DNA of 64,000 bases, taken from assembly GCF_964656455.1 (NCBI RefSeq), contig NC_135723.1, forward strand, positions 95,743,283 to 95,807,282. Reading direction: 5' to 3'. Both the position numbers and the translations under genes were made by a program. This stretch comes from Halichoerus grypus. Its lineage: Eukaryota; Chordata; Mammalia; Carnivora; Phocidae. Of this stretch, positions 31,111 to 41,710 are shown piece after piece (positions within the stretch are counted from its first letter, which is position 1; the number at the start of each line of letters is the position of its first letter). A model generated the notes under the pieces. The model ran no database searches, was not told the origin of the DNA, and saw only the letters and a program-made list of their open reading frames with translations.

Positions 31111-32135
31111 CTTTCATTTACTTATTCAATTATATGACTGTAGAATTTGTTTTTAAGTATGCAAGGACATGAAGGACCAGCATTTTCGTGTCTGTGGTTC
31201 CCATGACGAAAATTAAAGGATCTGAAGAGTGTTGGGAATACTGAGTAATAATTCTGATAAATATTCTAAATATACTCTGCAGTCTACAATGGCGTAGATT
31301 CTTGGAACCTAAACTGCTGTGCCACACAGGATCAGAGAGGTTGATAGAATTTTGGCACGTGTTTCGGGAGAAAGGTTGACAAGTTTCAAACTTTTAACAA
31401 GTTTCTGCGAAATTATGTCAGCCTCCCCAAAGCTGTCTTCCAACAATTTAATCTGAATCACTTCCCATTCCCTCTGGGATCCATCTATCCTTTGATAAAC
31501 CTGCTGTCCATTTTTCCAAATCAATGAGACCAATCTGTACTCTGACTGGAATTTCCTGTGTTATCATCTAAATTGCTTTAAAAACAATTTAAAAAGGCAA
31601 AAGATTCTGGGATTTGTCCTAATCAAAGGTACAGGGCACAGAGCACAAGGCATTATTAATACTTCAGAACACACACAACAAAGGAAATCATTCAGCACCA
31701 TTTCAGCATATTCCACCACTCAGGAGATTCATGCATATTTAAGTGAATTAATTTATTTTCTGCAATTTGCTCTTTAAGAGCTTAAGAGGCCATTTGCTTT
31801 GCTTATTTCAGGATTCTGTGCCCTTGTTCTCTGAGTCACCAACTTATAGCTTGAGTGCTCCAGGTGTATTTATGCTCCCGAAGTATTTTAAATTACCCAT
31901 TAGGAAATCCAATTTCCTATTCGTAAGACTCAGAAGTGATTTTCCACTGTTCACTTTTTTCTTAGTTAAGGATATAGGCCTGTATTCTCAGCTGAACTTT
32001 TGCTATTATATGTTATTGGCTCTACAACAGTCAATATTTTAGAATGTCATTGATATCAGGATCACAGAGAGTCACTTAAGATGGGCCACTCTTGGGTCCC
32101 CTTGAATTGATATTTTGGGTACCCAAAAAATCGTC
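31111..32135. other. Non-repeat sequence
   Basis: No transposon recognised. At 31725-31765 the text GATTCATGCATATTTAAGTG followed by AATTAATTTATT stacks an octamer-like ATGCATAT, an NKX-like TTAAGTG and TAAT cores. A TTTGCTTATTTCAG acceptor-like site ends at 31811 with only a weak CAG/GTGTAT donor after 52 nt. Confidence 0.35.
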
Positions 32136-32139
32136 ACCA

Positions 32140-32360
32140 TAATAATATCCACTGCTTATTGTACTCTGTGCCCAGCACTCTATAAACACGATCTCATCTA
32201 ATCCTTTCCATACTTCTAGGGCCTTTTTCCTCTATGACTACTGCAGTTTGAGAAATTAGAATATGTAGGCTTAGAGAAGTGAATCACAGGGTCACGTGCC
32301 TCATAAGTACCAGAACTGATATTTAAACCCACCACCTCTTCCTTCCAAGCTTTACATTGG
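32140..32360 (-). mobile_element. MIR SINE, minus strand
   Basis: GTACTCTGTGCCCAGCACTC, ATCTCATCTAATCCTTTCCA, CTTAGAGAAGTGAATCACAG, GGTCACGTGCCTCATAAGTA and GAACTGATATTTAAACCCAC follow the complement of MIR. Confidence 0.7.
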
Positions 32361-32680
32361 TTCACAGATGTCCAAGGCATTAGACAGTGTTTTAGAGGGT
32401 TCAAGAATGATTAGGACCCAGGTTCCGCCTTTAAGGAATTTATGATCTAGTTGGAAAAGGGCTAAGGCAGTTACACAGGTATTACAGTCCAAGGCTGCGA
32501 GTGGCTCAAAAAGACATGCAAAGCAATCTGAAGATTCAGGGAAATGAAAGGTCACATCTGGTTGGGGGTATAAATCTTCAAAAGGCAAGTGCTGCTTTGT
32601 AGAAGCCCAGAAAAGCTGGTGGGATTCAGAAAATGGAAGCCATGGAGGTCAGGGCAAATAAACAGGCCATTCTAGAGCAC
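32361..32680 (-). mobile_element. L2 LINE, minus strand
   Basis: AAGGAATTTATGATCTAGTT, AGGTCACATCTGGTTGGGGG and GGGCAAATAAACAGGCCATT fit the complement of the L2 3' half, well decayed. Confidence 0.5.
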
Positions 32681-33014
32681 TGGCCTTGAACCAAGGATGA
32701 CTGACAATAACGAACAAAAGACTATTTGGTTTTCACTATGGACTGAAAGCCCACCATCTAGTGGTGGACTCCACAGACATGGAAAATTCCTGGATTCTGG
32801 GACACAGCAGAATTGGATCACAGTGACGAACAGGGTTCCTTAAACTTTTGTCTCGAGGGACCTCTCAAAGCGTATCTTATTTAGTTGTACTGTTAAACAG
32901 AAAGATCTCCCTCGGCAAGAAGTATCATTTTAGATTCACCTCAGGTATTATCTTTGATTCCCTCCTAGGCACTGCCTCTTCCACATCCTCTATGTGGTAA
33001 AAAAACAAAAAACA
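32681..33014. other. Non-repeat sequence ending in an A-rich patch
   Basis: No gene seen. The end (33000-33033) is an AAAAAC-type low-complexity run that leads into the LTR-like element. Confidence 0.4.
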
Positions 33015-33033
33015 AAAAACAGAAACAAAAAAC

Positions 33034-33358
33034 CCACAAGATTCAATTGTGTGAGTTTGAAGACCTAATTGGCTTTAGTCAAGGATTCCTGAATCTGAAA
33101 GCATCCCACCCAGCAAGTAGAAAGGAGCTGGAGTTGCTGCACAAATGGAAGGCTTCTACAGGCAGAAGGCGGTGGGGGAGAAGTTGCTAACAAAGAGTGG
33201 ATTGTTTCAAGCAAGGTTACCTCCCTTTGGGGGAAGGGCGGGGGTCTACCCTGCAGACGACCTCACTAGAGCTGATCAGGAAATTCCAGATTGACTGGTT
33301 AAAGGTCACATTTCTGGGACAGGCTGAAAGTGGGGGCCGTGACTCCATTTTGGGCTTG
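33034..33358. mobile_element. LTR-like sequence upstream of the minisatellite
   Basis: GAGTTTGAAGACCTAATTGG, AAATGGAAGGCTTCTACAGG, GTGGATTGTTTCAAGCAAGG, TGACTGGTTAAAGGTCACAT and TCTGGGACAGGCTGAAAGTG read like a repetitive retroviral LTR that I recall from carnivore sequence but cannot name. The minisatellite begins directly at its end, and 34092-34300 may be its other part. Confidence 0.4.
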
Positions 33359-34090
33359 TTGTTCCTTCCTTCCTTCGTCTATCCTTCCTTCCTTCCTTCG
33401 TCTATCCTTCCTTCCTTCCGTCTATCCTTCCTTCGTCTATCCTTCCTTCTTTCCTTCGTCTATCCTTCCTTCCTTCCTTCGTCTATCCTTCCTTCCTTCG
33501 TCTATCCTTCCTTCCTTCGTCTATCCTTCCTTCCTTCGTCTATCCTTTGTCTATCCTTCCTTCCTTCCTTCATCTATCCTTCGTCTATCCTTCCTTCATC
33601 TATCCTTCCTTCCTTCGTCTATCCTTCCTTCCTTCGTCTATCCTTCCTTCCTTCCTTCGTCTATCCTTCCTTCCTTCGTCTATCCTTCCTTCCGTCTATC
33701 CTTCCTTCGTCTATCCTTCCTTCTTTCCTTCGTCTATCCTTCCTTCCTTCGTCTATCCTTCCTTCCTTCGTCTATCCTTCCTTCCTTCGTCTATCCTTTG
33801 TCTATCCTTCCTTCCTTCCTTCGTCTATCCTTCCTTCGTCTATCCTTCCTTCCTTCTTTCGTCTATCCTTCCTTCTTTCCGTCTATCCTTCCTTCCTTCG
33901 TCTATCCTTCCTTCCTTCCTTCGTCTATCCTTCCTTCCTTCGTCTATCCTTCCTTCCTTCATCTATCCTTCCTTCCTTCATCTATCCTTCGTCTATCCTT
34001 CCTTCCTTCCTTCGTCTATCCTTCCTTCCTTTGTCTATCCTTCCTTCCTTCGTCTATCCTTCCTTCCTTCCTTCCTTTCCTTCCTCCCTC
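33359..34090 (+). repeat. Pyrimidine minisatellite, unit TCTATCC(TTCC)nTTCG
   Basis: About 730 bp built from units of 11, 15, 19 and 23 bp. Each unit is TCTATCC plus zero to three TTCC steps plus TTCG (variants TTCA, TTTG, TTCTTTCC). The plus strand is nearly all pyrimidine. A run of units (15, 23, then several 19s, then an 11-bp TCTATCCTTTG) occurs twice, starting near 33421 and 33695, showing a higher-order repeat. Long open frames across all three phases (246-311 codons) come from the absence of stops in the unit, not from coding. Confidence 0.97.
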
Positions 34091-34350
34091 CCTCCCCACT
34101 TTTTTTCAAACAATGTCTTTGGTCTGACATAGGCCTCCAGCCACACCGCTGTAGCCACTCCATGTCAACCTCCCACTCTGCTGCTGTGTCCACTGTTCCT
34201 AATTCCTCCTGGGATAACTCACCCCAGCTGAGCCTTCCATTCTTACTGCTGCAGTTAGAACAGGAGGTTCACAAGGCCAAGTCTTAGGCTAATCCTTCTT
34301 TCCTGATTTAATTTTAGCACTTGCCATCTGACCCACCCCACTGAAAGTTC
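34091..34350. other. Downstream flank of the minisatellite, possibly LTR remainder
   Basis: A T-run (CACTTTTTTTCAAACAATG) is followed by GC-balanced sequence, CTCCTGGGATAACTCACCCC. It is not assignable. It may be the second half of the LTR-like element at 33034-33358, split by minisatellite growth. Confidence 0.3.
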
Positions 34351-34354
34351 ATAT

Positions 34355-35070
34355 TCTGCAAGTATTTGCTCAGTGCTTACTCTGTGCAGGAACCGTGCTA
34401 AGTGTTCAAGATATAGTAGAGAGCTAGACAGGCAACAGTCCCTGCTCTCATGAGGCTTAACTTTCGTGAGGGGAAGGGACGCCTGGGTGGCTCAGTTGGT
34501 TAAGCATCTCCCTTCGGCCCAGGTCATGATCCCAGGGTCCTGGGATCGGGTCCTGCATCGGGCTCCTTGCTCAGCAGGGAGCCTGCTGTTCCCCCTGCTT
34601 GTGTTCGCTCACCCGCTCTCTCTCTCTAATAAATAAATAAAATCTTCAAAAAAAAAAAAAAAAACCTTTGTGAGGGGAAGACAGATAGCAATAATTTAAT
34701 GAGATGGTATCAAACAAGGTTGATTACACTTTAGAAAATTGAACAGGGCAAGTGCTGGAGCGCTTTGTCAGGGAGGGCAGGGATGCTAATTTAGATCTTA
34801 TCAGATAAGAGTCTCCATAAAGAAGCAATACCCAAGCTGAGACCTGAATTATGCTATGTGGGAGGGCCATGGAAGATACGAGGAATAGTATTCCAAGCAG
34901 AGGGAAAAGCAAATGCAAAGAACCCAAGACAGGAACTCCAAGGGCAGCCTGGTGAAGGCCAGATCTGGAGCAGGACAAGCAGCACAGACAGGAGCAAGGT
35001 GCTTATTCTAAATGTGAGGGCAAGTCATTAAAGGTCCGGGTGGAGATACACATTGGAGAAGCAATGGCAT
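34355..35070 (-). mobile_element. L2 LINE 3' end and ORF2 part, minus strand, split by a SINE
   Basis: GCTCAGTGCTTACTCTGTGC, GTGCTAAGTGTTCAAGATAT, CCCTGCTCTCATGAGGCTTA, then after the SINE TTGTCAGGGAGGGCAGGGAT, GAGACCTGAATTATGCTATG, CCAAGCAGAGGGAAAAGCAA, ATGCAAAGAACCCAAGACAG. Reverse-complemented, these are the L2 3' end in order. The SINE at 34477-34664 interrupts it. Confidence 0.8.
34477..34664 (+). mobile_element. Can-SINE, young subtype
   Basis: Head GGACGCCTGGGTGGCTCAGT, body CTTCGGCCCAGGTCATGATC, CT-rich part, AATAAATAAATAAAATCTTC and an A-tail. Target-site duplication CTTTCGTGAGGGGAAG (34461-34476) and CCTTTGTGAGGGGAAG (34665-34680). Confidence 0.96.
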
Positions 35071-35608
35071 TTAGACCTTTTTAAAGTTATCAGTTGCCAT
35101 TAGATCATTGAGCTGACAGACAGAAGGGGACTCAGAAGCAGACCAAGCAGAGAGGGGCATTTTCTTAATGAGAAATGAAGTTGGCAAAATAAATCAGTTG
35201 ACTTCTAGGTAACAAACTGGTCTTAAGTTTGTGTGGCTATCCTGACTGACAGGACAGTGTTACCCGCCCCCCCCCACCAGCCACAGTTTTCAGATTGTTT
35301 AGGTGCAAGTATAATAGTGAGGTACTACTAGCATTTTCTTCTATTCATACCTTCTTCATTAAAAAATCTGTTTATGGGTAAAATTAAACAGAGAACACAG
35401 CTAACTGTAAAATTTAAACTGTGACATTCTAAATAATATGTGATTGCCATAAGCATTAATGGTAAAATAGTAACAGCCCTGCACATAGCACGAGGTACCG
35501 AGAGCTGGTGGTGTAAGTACATCCGGGACCCATAACCCTGAACCTAATCCACCAGTGTCCTCTCAGGCTAAGTAAGCATACTGAATTGCCAGGGAGACAT
35601 TATTTTAA
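35071..35608. other. Non-repeat sequence
   Basis: No gene or transposon recognised. A short C-run (CCGCCCCCCCCCACC) lies near 35265. Confidence 0.4.
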
Positions 35609-35620
35609 GAGTGACCTCTA

Positions 35621-35816
35621 GGGGTGCCTGGGTGGCTCAGTAGTTAAGCATCTGCCTCGGGCTCAGGTCATGATCCCAGGGTCCTGGGACTGAGCCCCTC
35701 GTTGGGCTCCCTGCTCAGATGGGAGCCGGCTTCTCCCTCTCCCTCTGCCTGCTGCTCCCCCTGCTGTGCTCTCTCTGTCAAGTAAATAAATAAAATCTTA
35801 AAAAAAAAAAAAAAAA
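35621..35816 (+). mobile_element. Can-SINE, young subtype
   Basis: Head GGGGTGCCTGGGTGGCTCAG, CATGATCCCAGGGTCCTGGG, CT-rich part, AAATAAATAAAATCTTA and an A-tail of about 17. Target-site duplication GAGTGACCTCTA (35609-35620) and GAGTGACCTTTA (35818-35829). Confidence 0.96.
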
Positions 35817-35829
35817 CGAGTGACCTTTA

Positions 35830-37331
35830 ACCTGCTTTAGTGAATTTTTTTGGATCAGTCAAAATCGTAACACTTACTCGTAGTTACAGATTACTTGTGG
35901 TATGATTCACAACCGATGGAGACTTCAGAGCTGCTGCCCGAGGCTACGGTGCCCATGGTCACCGGCCCCAATCCACCCTGTGCACTGTTCCCCAGAAGAA
36001 CGGAGTCAGAACTGAGGAATCCTCAACAACAAGTCCTTGCTGTGGTCCGAAATTTGTCCAGAAGTTACTTAATGTTTTAACAGCCTCTCCTTGATAGGTA
36101 TTTCAAACTTTCTAAATCAATCCTATACCCAGTGCCTTGCCTGCTGATGCTGTGACAGACTTACTGATAAAGATTCACGCCACTTACGATTAGTGCCTTC
36201 ATCCAGAAGTGTCTTCGCCTTAACACCTAAGGCCACACCCCTCATTTTGATCTCTGTTTCTGGTTTTGAAGGTGGAGCTAAACATACCTCTCCTAAACCC
36301 CCCCCCCTCTACTCTGGACCCCACCTTCCAGCCTCCTCAGGGATGGCACCTGCACACTGTCCCCGCCTGTCCGCCATTTCTCCCAATGGAAATTTCTCCC
36401 TGGATCTCTGCAGTTTCTCAGCTCTCTTTGATTTTCAACATAGATAGACTTCTTTTACATCTTGGACATAAAGGCCGCCTTGGGAACCAAACTCCATACC
36501 TATAGTTTTTCTTGAATCACTGATAAATGTCTTTTACAAAGGTTAACGTATCTGCTGCCATTGTGCTCTCAGTCTGCACTCAAAACTCCCTTCTAATCAC
36601 CTTAAGAAACAGGAATCTGGCTTCCATCCCTACTCGGCTGCTACTATTCTGCATTTTCAAGACCAAATTATTTCTTCAGTGAAATCCAACAATTTCACTC
36701 TCTTTTGCATATGATCCTACTCATTATTCTCTCTTTAAATGGCAGCATCTTTTTAGATAACCTATACAATCCTTTCCTCTTCCTTGCTCACTGTACCTTC
36801 TTTGCCTTTTTTTCCAGAATCCACGATTTTTTACCAAACTGTAAATAAGCTTGTTTCCAAGGCTAAGTAATGACTTCACTAGTTACTTGCAGTTGACAAT
36901 GCTAGAGAAATGTGGAAGGTCTGAATATGAAAAAGACGGAGCAACTTTGATAAGGAGTCCTATTATTAATCAAGTCATTTGAACGTCCAGTGTTAAGGAT
37001 TTCACTAAGTAGGATGGGAACAAAACCTAAGGGGCCCAAAACTAAAGACATATACAGTCTAGGTAAGTGGATAAAATATAGATACAAAACAGCTGGAACA
37101 AATGCGAATGCACTTTTTACATTTACATGATACTGTAAGAACACCCTGTAGGACACAGTAAAGCAGAACTAGGAGTTCTTTGCTTTCTCTCTTTTTGCAA
37201 AGCAAATCTTCTAAGTTTCATGAACAGACACACAATGAGAGAATCAATTTCATCTGCCTTTGTTTTTATAATGATACTTGTTCTCAAATTATAGTTTTAT
37301 ATGATTTTCAACATCTATAAAAAGGGAACCA
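35830..37331. other. Non-repeat sequence
   Basis: No gene recognised. Frames of 60-84 codons at 35895-36505 overlap in different phases. Region 36545-36790 is CT-rich and might be an old retroposon relic. An eight-C run lies near 36299. Confidence 0.35.
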
Positions 37332-37509
37332 GGGGCGCCTGGGTGACAGTTAAGTTGATTTCAGCTCAGGTCAGATCTCAGGGTTGTGAGAGCACCTCCT
37401 GCGGGGCTCTGCGCTCAGTGGTGAGTCTGCTCGAGAATCCCGTGCGCGAGTCTGCTGGAGATCCCTATGTGTGCTCTCTCTAAGATAAGTAAATAAATCT
37501 TTCAAAAAA
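37332..37509 (+). mobile_element. Can-SINE, old subtype, with small deletions
   Basis: Head GGGGCGCCTGGGTGACAGTT lacks the GCTCAGTC step, so the tRNA-like A box is damaged. The body GATTTCAGCTCAGGTCAGAT and CTCAGGGTTGTGAGAGCACC is of the old type. The tail is AAGTAAATAAATCTTTCAAA. Confidence 0.9.
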
Positions 37510-37964
37510 AGGGGCGGGGGAACAAAAAAAAGTGTTTTAGACCTTGCCTCATGCTCACAGCAGTAAAGAAATGGGCAAGAGACATCATCTAGGGGAACAG
37601 TGAGTTCCTTTAAAACCCCCAATCCACCATACAGTGAGATTTCGAAATTCAGGCCTCCATGGACCATCCCTAGGTAGGCCCCTCTCCAACACACACTCGC
37701 TCACACTCAAAACTGTCTCTGGTTATAATCACATTCTGAATGGCATCACTTTAAGCCTTATCAACTTCTGGCAGACTTTATAGCTATTTTCACCATTAAA
37801 ATTCAACTTCTCCTTTACTATCCTAATTGTTTTAAAGGTTTATGATAAAGAACTCTTGCTTCAACATCTTTCACTGTAGTGCAGTTGACTCGGTTCCAAA
37901 ATTCACGTGGAGAAAATGCACATGCTGATTTAAACAAGGTTGCTAATGACAAAACATGCAAGGC
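37510..37964. other. Non-repeat sequence
   Basis: No gene or repeat recognised. A short G-rich patch lies directly after the SINE tail. Confidence 0.35.
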
Positions 37965-38300
37965 ACGATTCTAGCCTCCCAGGAGTCATCAGAGGTAACA
38001 GGCACCAAATCCTTAAGGCGAATGCATTCCAGTAAAGGGAGTAAGAAATCTGCACAAAGATGCTCACAGGTAAATACACATAAGGGCTGCACTGCCCACT
38101 TTTGGAATTCAAAGGAAAGAGAAATCACATTTTGTAGGAAAGCTTCACGAAGGACATGATTTGAAGTGGCCCTTGGAGAGGAGTAAGATCAGTGGGAGGC
38201 AGGGGAAGATGTTCGAGGGAGAACACACACTGGGAATACTGGGGGATGGGCTCAAGTCTTGGGGAGAAGGCATGCGCACTGGACCTCGAGTGCTTTTCAC
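37965..38300 (-). mobile_element. L2 LINE, minus strand
   Basis: AAGGCACGATTCTAGCCTCC at the 5' side, AGGACATGATTTGAAGTGGC, GGAGAGGAGTAAGATCAGTG and GAACACACACTGGGAATACT fit a decayed complement of the L2 3' half. Confidence 0.5.
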
Positions 38301-39517
38301 AGGCATTCAGGAGGAAAGAACAAAAGAGTACAATTCTGCTATGAGAGTAAAGAGGACTAACACTAGAGATGAAAGAGACTGAGATTATTTCGTTCAAAGT
38401 CACTCATTTTAAACAAAAGAGAACTGAAAACTTGGGGTAGATGAGACCAGTGCTCATACTTATATTGGAATCGCCGCAGAACCAGGACGAGACTGAAGCC
38501 AGTATCACTGTCCTTATTTATTTTGTCCCACAAGCACAAACCAGATTTCCCCCTGAGTCATGGATCTGTCCCATCCATCTACAAGGGGTGAAAGTTATTT
38601 AGGTAATTCACATAGTAATTAGCATGTACCAGGCAAGGCTGTAGGAAATAAAACTTCTTTATCCTTGTCTATCCCATATCAGCCTTTGGTGGGATACAGG
38701 TCAATTGAAAACACCACAGGTGTAAATTTGTATTTTTCTTAATTACATGTCACATTTAAACTGCCACTAATACAGTGCAAATAATTTTTTTTAAATGGCT
38801 AAAAATAAAAGTTGGTTATCAGTTGTAGCTGGCTTTAAAAAAAAATCAGAAAGGCTTCTTGCTTGGATAATTTTTTTGTCTAAGCACATTCTTTAACACA
38901 CACACATATATACATACACAGAAGGAAAACCAGATTTAGGGATAGGTGAGAGAGACAGGTTGTTAATTTGCAATTAAATGGGTCAGGAAAGCAGATGAGT
39001 CAAAAAGGCCAATGAGATTTGCCCAAAGTGATCCTTGCAATTAAGCTTCTGAGAAGGGAGCCAAAGTGTGACATGGGCACCAGGGCTTCTGAGAGACAGC
39101 AATACTGCTAACGAATCTTTATCAAAGAACAATTTATTGAATTGAGCTTCAACTCTGTCTCAATGTAAATGAGGAATAGTAATTATTTCCCATTCTTGGC
39201 TTCACTGTGAACTTCTGAAGAGTGAGGACCTTCAGCAGGAGACTATCAACTCTAGTGATGCCACAGGACATCCTCCTCCGTGATGTTCAAAGCACTTTCA
39301 TACAGTGAACCACATCCGAGGAAACCTCTGCGAGATGGGTCCGCACAACGCAACGTCAGCCCCTGACACAGCTTTCAAACAAACACCCCCTGATTCTGGT
39401 CCAATTACTGCTTCTTTTAATTACCAGCACGTGAGGAAGTGAGGAGATGGAGGTCTCCGTGAAAATCTAAGTTGTTGGCATTTATAATCTGGACTCCTCG
39501 TTTCTCTGTGGCTTCAG
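38301..39517. other. Non-repeat sequence with a candidate conserved block at 38940-39500
   Basis: No transposon recognised. The part at 38940-39500 holds TTAATTTGCAATTAAATGGG, CAATTTATTGAATTGAG and, near 39400, CCAATTACTGCTTCTTTTAA followed by TTACCAGCACGTGAGG (TAAT cores beside a CACGTG E-box). It leads directly into splice-like signals at 39518. Constraint is guessed, not measured. Confidence 0.25.
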
Positions 39518-39737
39518 CAGCCTGTGTTCGAACTGAAGAAAGTCTTGACATCATCTATGAATCCTCAGGTGAGGAGTCCGAATGGTGTCCCAGTACCATG
39601 GAACACCCTCATTTTAGAGTCAGAATCTGAACCCTACTGTCCTCCTTCCTCCACATTATTAACCGAAGTAAACAGCTGCATATGTTTTTCTGCTGCACTT
39701 CAAGGGAAATTCAAGGTAGAAACTGTATAGAAAGAAG
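39518..39737 (+). other. Candidate exon with two alternative donors (unproven)
   Basis: A pyrimidine tract CTCCTCGTTTCTCTGTGGCTTCAGCAG offers tandem acceptors (AG ending 39517 or 39520). CTCAG/GTGAGG at 39568/39569 and AAG/GTAAGT at 39737/39738 are both strong donor matches, giving a 51-nt or 220-nt exon. One frame (about 68 codons from the acceptor, ending TAG at 39728) is open but unrecognised. A non-coding transcript is the likelier reading if the exon is real. Confidence 0.22.
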
Positions 39738-40671
39738 GTAAGTTATATGTTATATAATAATCTCCAGAGACTTGTTTTGTCAAGGGGTTTAAAGCATTGA
39801 TTTGTCCCTCTTTTGGCTGTTTTTAAATCTCAGAGCCAGAGGATTTCTACCTTCTCTTGCTAGTTCAATCCTATTCTCCTCTCTGGAAGAGGAAAGAAGA
39901 CTACAGTGTAGTTCCCTGATGCGTAATTAAGCTTGAGAACTTACCTCCTCTGTATATAACTTGTATCTTGAGTTTCCCTTGAACTACAGCCAAAAAAAAA
40001 AAAAAAAAAAAGTAAATACTTCTTCACAAACTTCATTTGGGGTACACAGCTAGATAGAAAAGCCCTTTTATGAGGAGGCTTCTATTTTAGTCTACATACT
40101 GGACATTTCCCCAGTTTGATCTCCCCTTCTTTTAATTTAAGCCTAGTATTCTCCAAATATTTTCCACCTTTTCACAATTTGGCCTCCAAGCAATCTAGAG
40201 GACAGAGTGGCAGCTCGGGGCTGAGAAAACTGCATGCAATCTAAACCTCCTGCAACTAAGCCATCCTGCCCTTTTATCACTCTTCTTTCTTTTTCATCCT
40301 TGAATCTGTAGACACTCAAAAATTCTGTTTTAACCATTTACCCTCCTTTGTGAATGCTAAATAAACTTTTTTTCCCTGTTGACTCTTTATTACAAGTATC
40401 TTGAGAACCATGGTGACTGACATTTGGTTTATAATCACCCAGAAATATCACGGTGAACATAAATTACACCTGAATTACCCACTCTACAAAGCTGTGTGGA
40501 TTCTACCGTGTGATTTGGGTCTTACAGAGTGGAGAGGAGTGTCTTAGGTGGGGCTTGCAGCAGGATTTTAATTGCTAAGATGTTAATTTCTAACTCCTTC
40601 GTCTTTGATGTTGCCCAATTTCAAGGAAAATTCCACTTTCATTTAGAGAAAGGAGTTTGAGATAGGATATT
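39738..40671. other. Non-repeat sequence
   Basis: No gene recognised. An A-run of 19 lies at 39992-40010. Confidence 0.4.
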
Positions 40672-40691
40672 TCACTCTGTCCAAAGCTTTT

Positions 40692-40887
40692 TTTTTTTTT
40701 TAAGATTTTATTTATTTGACACAGAGAGAGAGACATCGAGAGAGGGAATACAAGAAGGGTGAGTGGAAGAGGGAGAAGCAGGCTTCCTGCTGAGCAGGGA
40801 GCCCGACGCGGGGCTCGATCCCAGGACCCTGGGATCATGATCTGAGCTGAAGGCAGACGCTTAACAACTGAGCCACCCAGGCGCCCC
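40692..40887 (-). mobile_element. Can-SINE, young subtype, minus strand
   Basis: Minus-strand head GGGGCGCCTGGGTGGCTCAG, CGTCTGCCTTCAGCTCAGAT, CATGATCCCAGGGTCCTGGG, CT-rich part and T-run at 40692-40701. An identical 20-bp target-site duplication, TCACTCTGTCCAAAGCTTTT, lies at 40672-40691 and 40888-40907, so the insertion is recent. Confidence 0.97.
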
Positions 40888-40949
40888 TCACTCTGTCCAA
40901 AGCTTTTAAAAACAGTTACGTAAATCATCAGTGATGGATCCATCCTATG

Positions 40950-41059
40950 TGCTGAGAGCACAAGGAACCAACAATAATTTACTATATGCCATAATCACCC
41001 TGTTTTGTTTTTTGAAAACTCCCTACAACCTAACACACATTTATTATGGTTGATTCAGG
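40950..41059 (+). repeat. Inverted repeat, left arm
   Basis: The 110-bp arm begins TGCTGAGAGCACAAGGAACC and ends GGTTGATTCAGG. Its reverse complement recurs at 41711-41824 with about four substitutions and two small indels. The outer ends stop abruptly with no target-site duplication. The arm is not a transposon terminus I know. Confidence 0.92.
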
Positions 41060-41067
41060 AAATATGA

Positions 41068-41144
41068 GGACTCAGGAAATATGAACTTGGACAATTCAGG
41101 AAATATGAACTCAGGACTCAGGAAATATGAACTTGGACAATTCA
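41068..41144 (+). repeat. 46-bp tandem duplication (about 1.7 copies)
   Basis: The 31-bp string starting GGACTCAGGAAATATGAACT at 41068 recurs exactly at 41114. CAGGAAATATGA occurs four times between 41056 and 41130. It lies between the left inverted-repeat arm and a MIR relic. Confidence 0.9.
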
Positions 41145-41285
41145 TTTAATATCCTGTGACTGTTTCCTCATCTATAAAATGGGGATAATAATACTCTGCA
41201 TTAGTAAGAGGGTTGATGTTAAATCGGATGACAGTGAGTGTAGAGAAAAGAGAGATGGGGTACATGAAGGTGCTATTCACAATGC
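41130..41285 (+). mobile_element. MIR SINE, core and 3' half
   Basis: ACTTGGACAATTCATTTAAT, CTGTTTCCTCATCTATAAAA and TGGGGATAATAATACTCTGC match MIR in order. The tandem duplication at 41068-41144 copied part of its 5' side. Confidence 0.75.
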
Positions 41286-41710
41286 AGAGTATGATTATTT
41301 GGACTCAGTAGAAAATTATACCCTGTGAGCTATTCCCACAGTAAAAGTTTATTCACCTGCACCCCTTGATTCTTTCTCTACAATTCATGTAATGACCACA
41401 AGTTATTGCTTTCTTGTCTCAATATATTAACTAGATGGTTGAATGCACAGAGCACACATCTGAATCAGCACAAAAGTGCAACCTGGAGGAGGGGAAATGG
41501 AAGGGGACTCTTGAGCTTACACTGAAGTCATTTTCATCCGTCAACCTGCCCACATAAATACTAGGAAATCAACTCATTTAAAAACTGGGTAGGCAAACCT
41601 GAGTTATAATAGTGTTCTTGAATGCAGGTCAGTGAAAAATTGGTCTGCTTGCAAATTCCCATTTGTCATATTCCCTACAAATGCACGTTAATTGTTTTCA
41701 TATTTAAATG

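Noticed and set aside
33197..34287. Three long overlapping plus-strand open frames (246-311 codons) rich in LPSFVYPSFLRLSFLP repeats
   Set aside because: They are the three phases of a TTCC/TCTATCC minisatellite whose units contain no stop codons. All phases are open at once, and there are no independent coding signals.
41053..41144. Short repeated strings that could be mistaken for a CRISPR-like array
   Set aside because: It is a simple 46-bp tandem duplication in a mammalian genome, with no regular repeat-spacer alternation.
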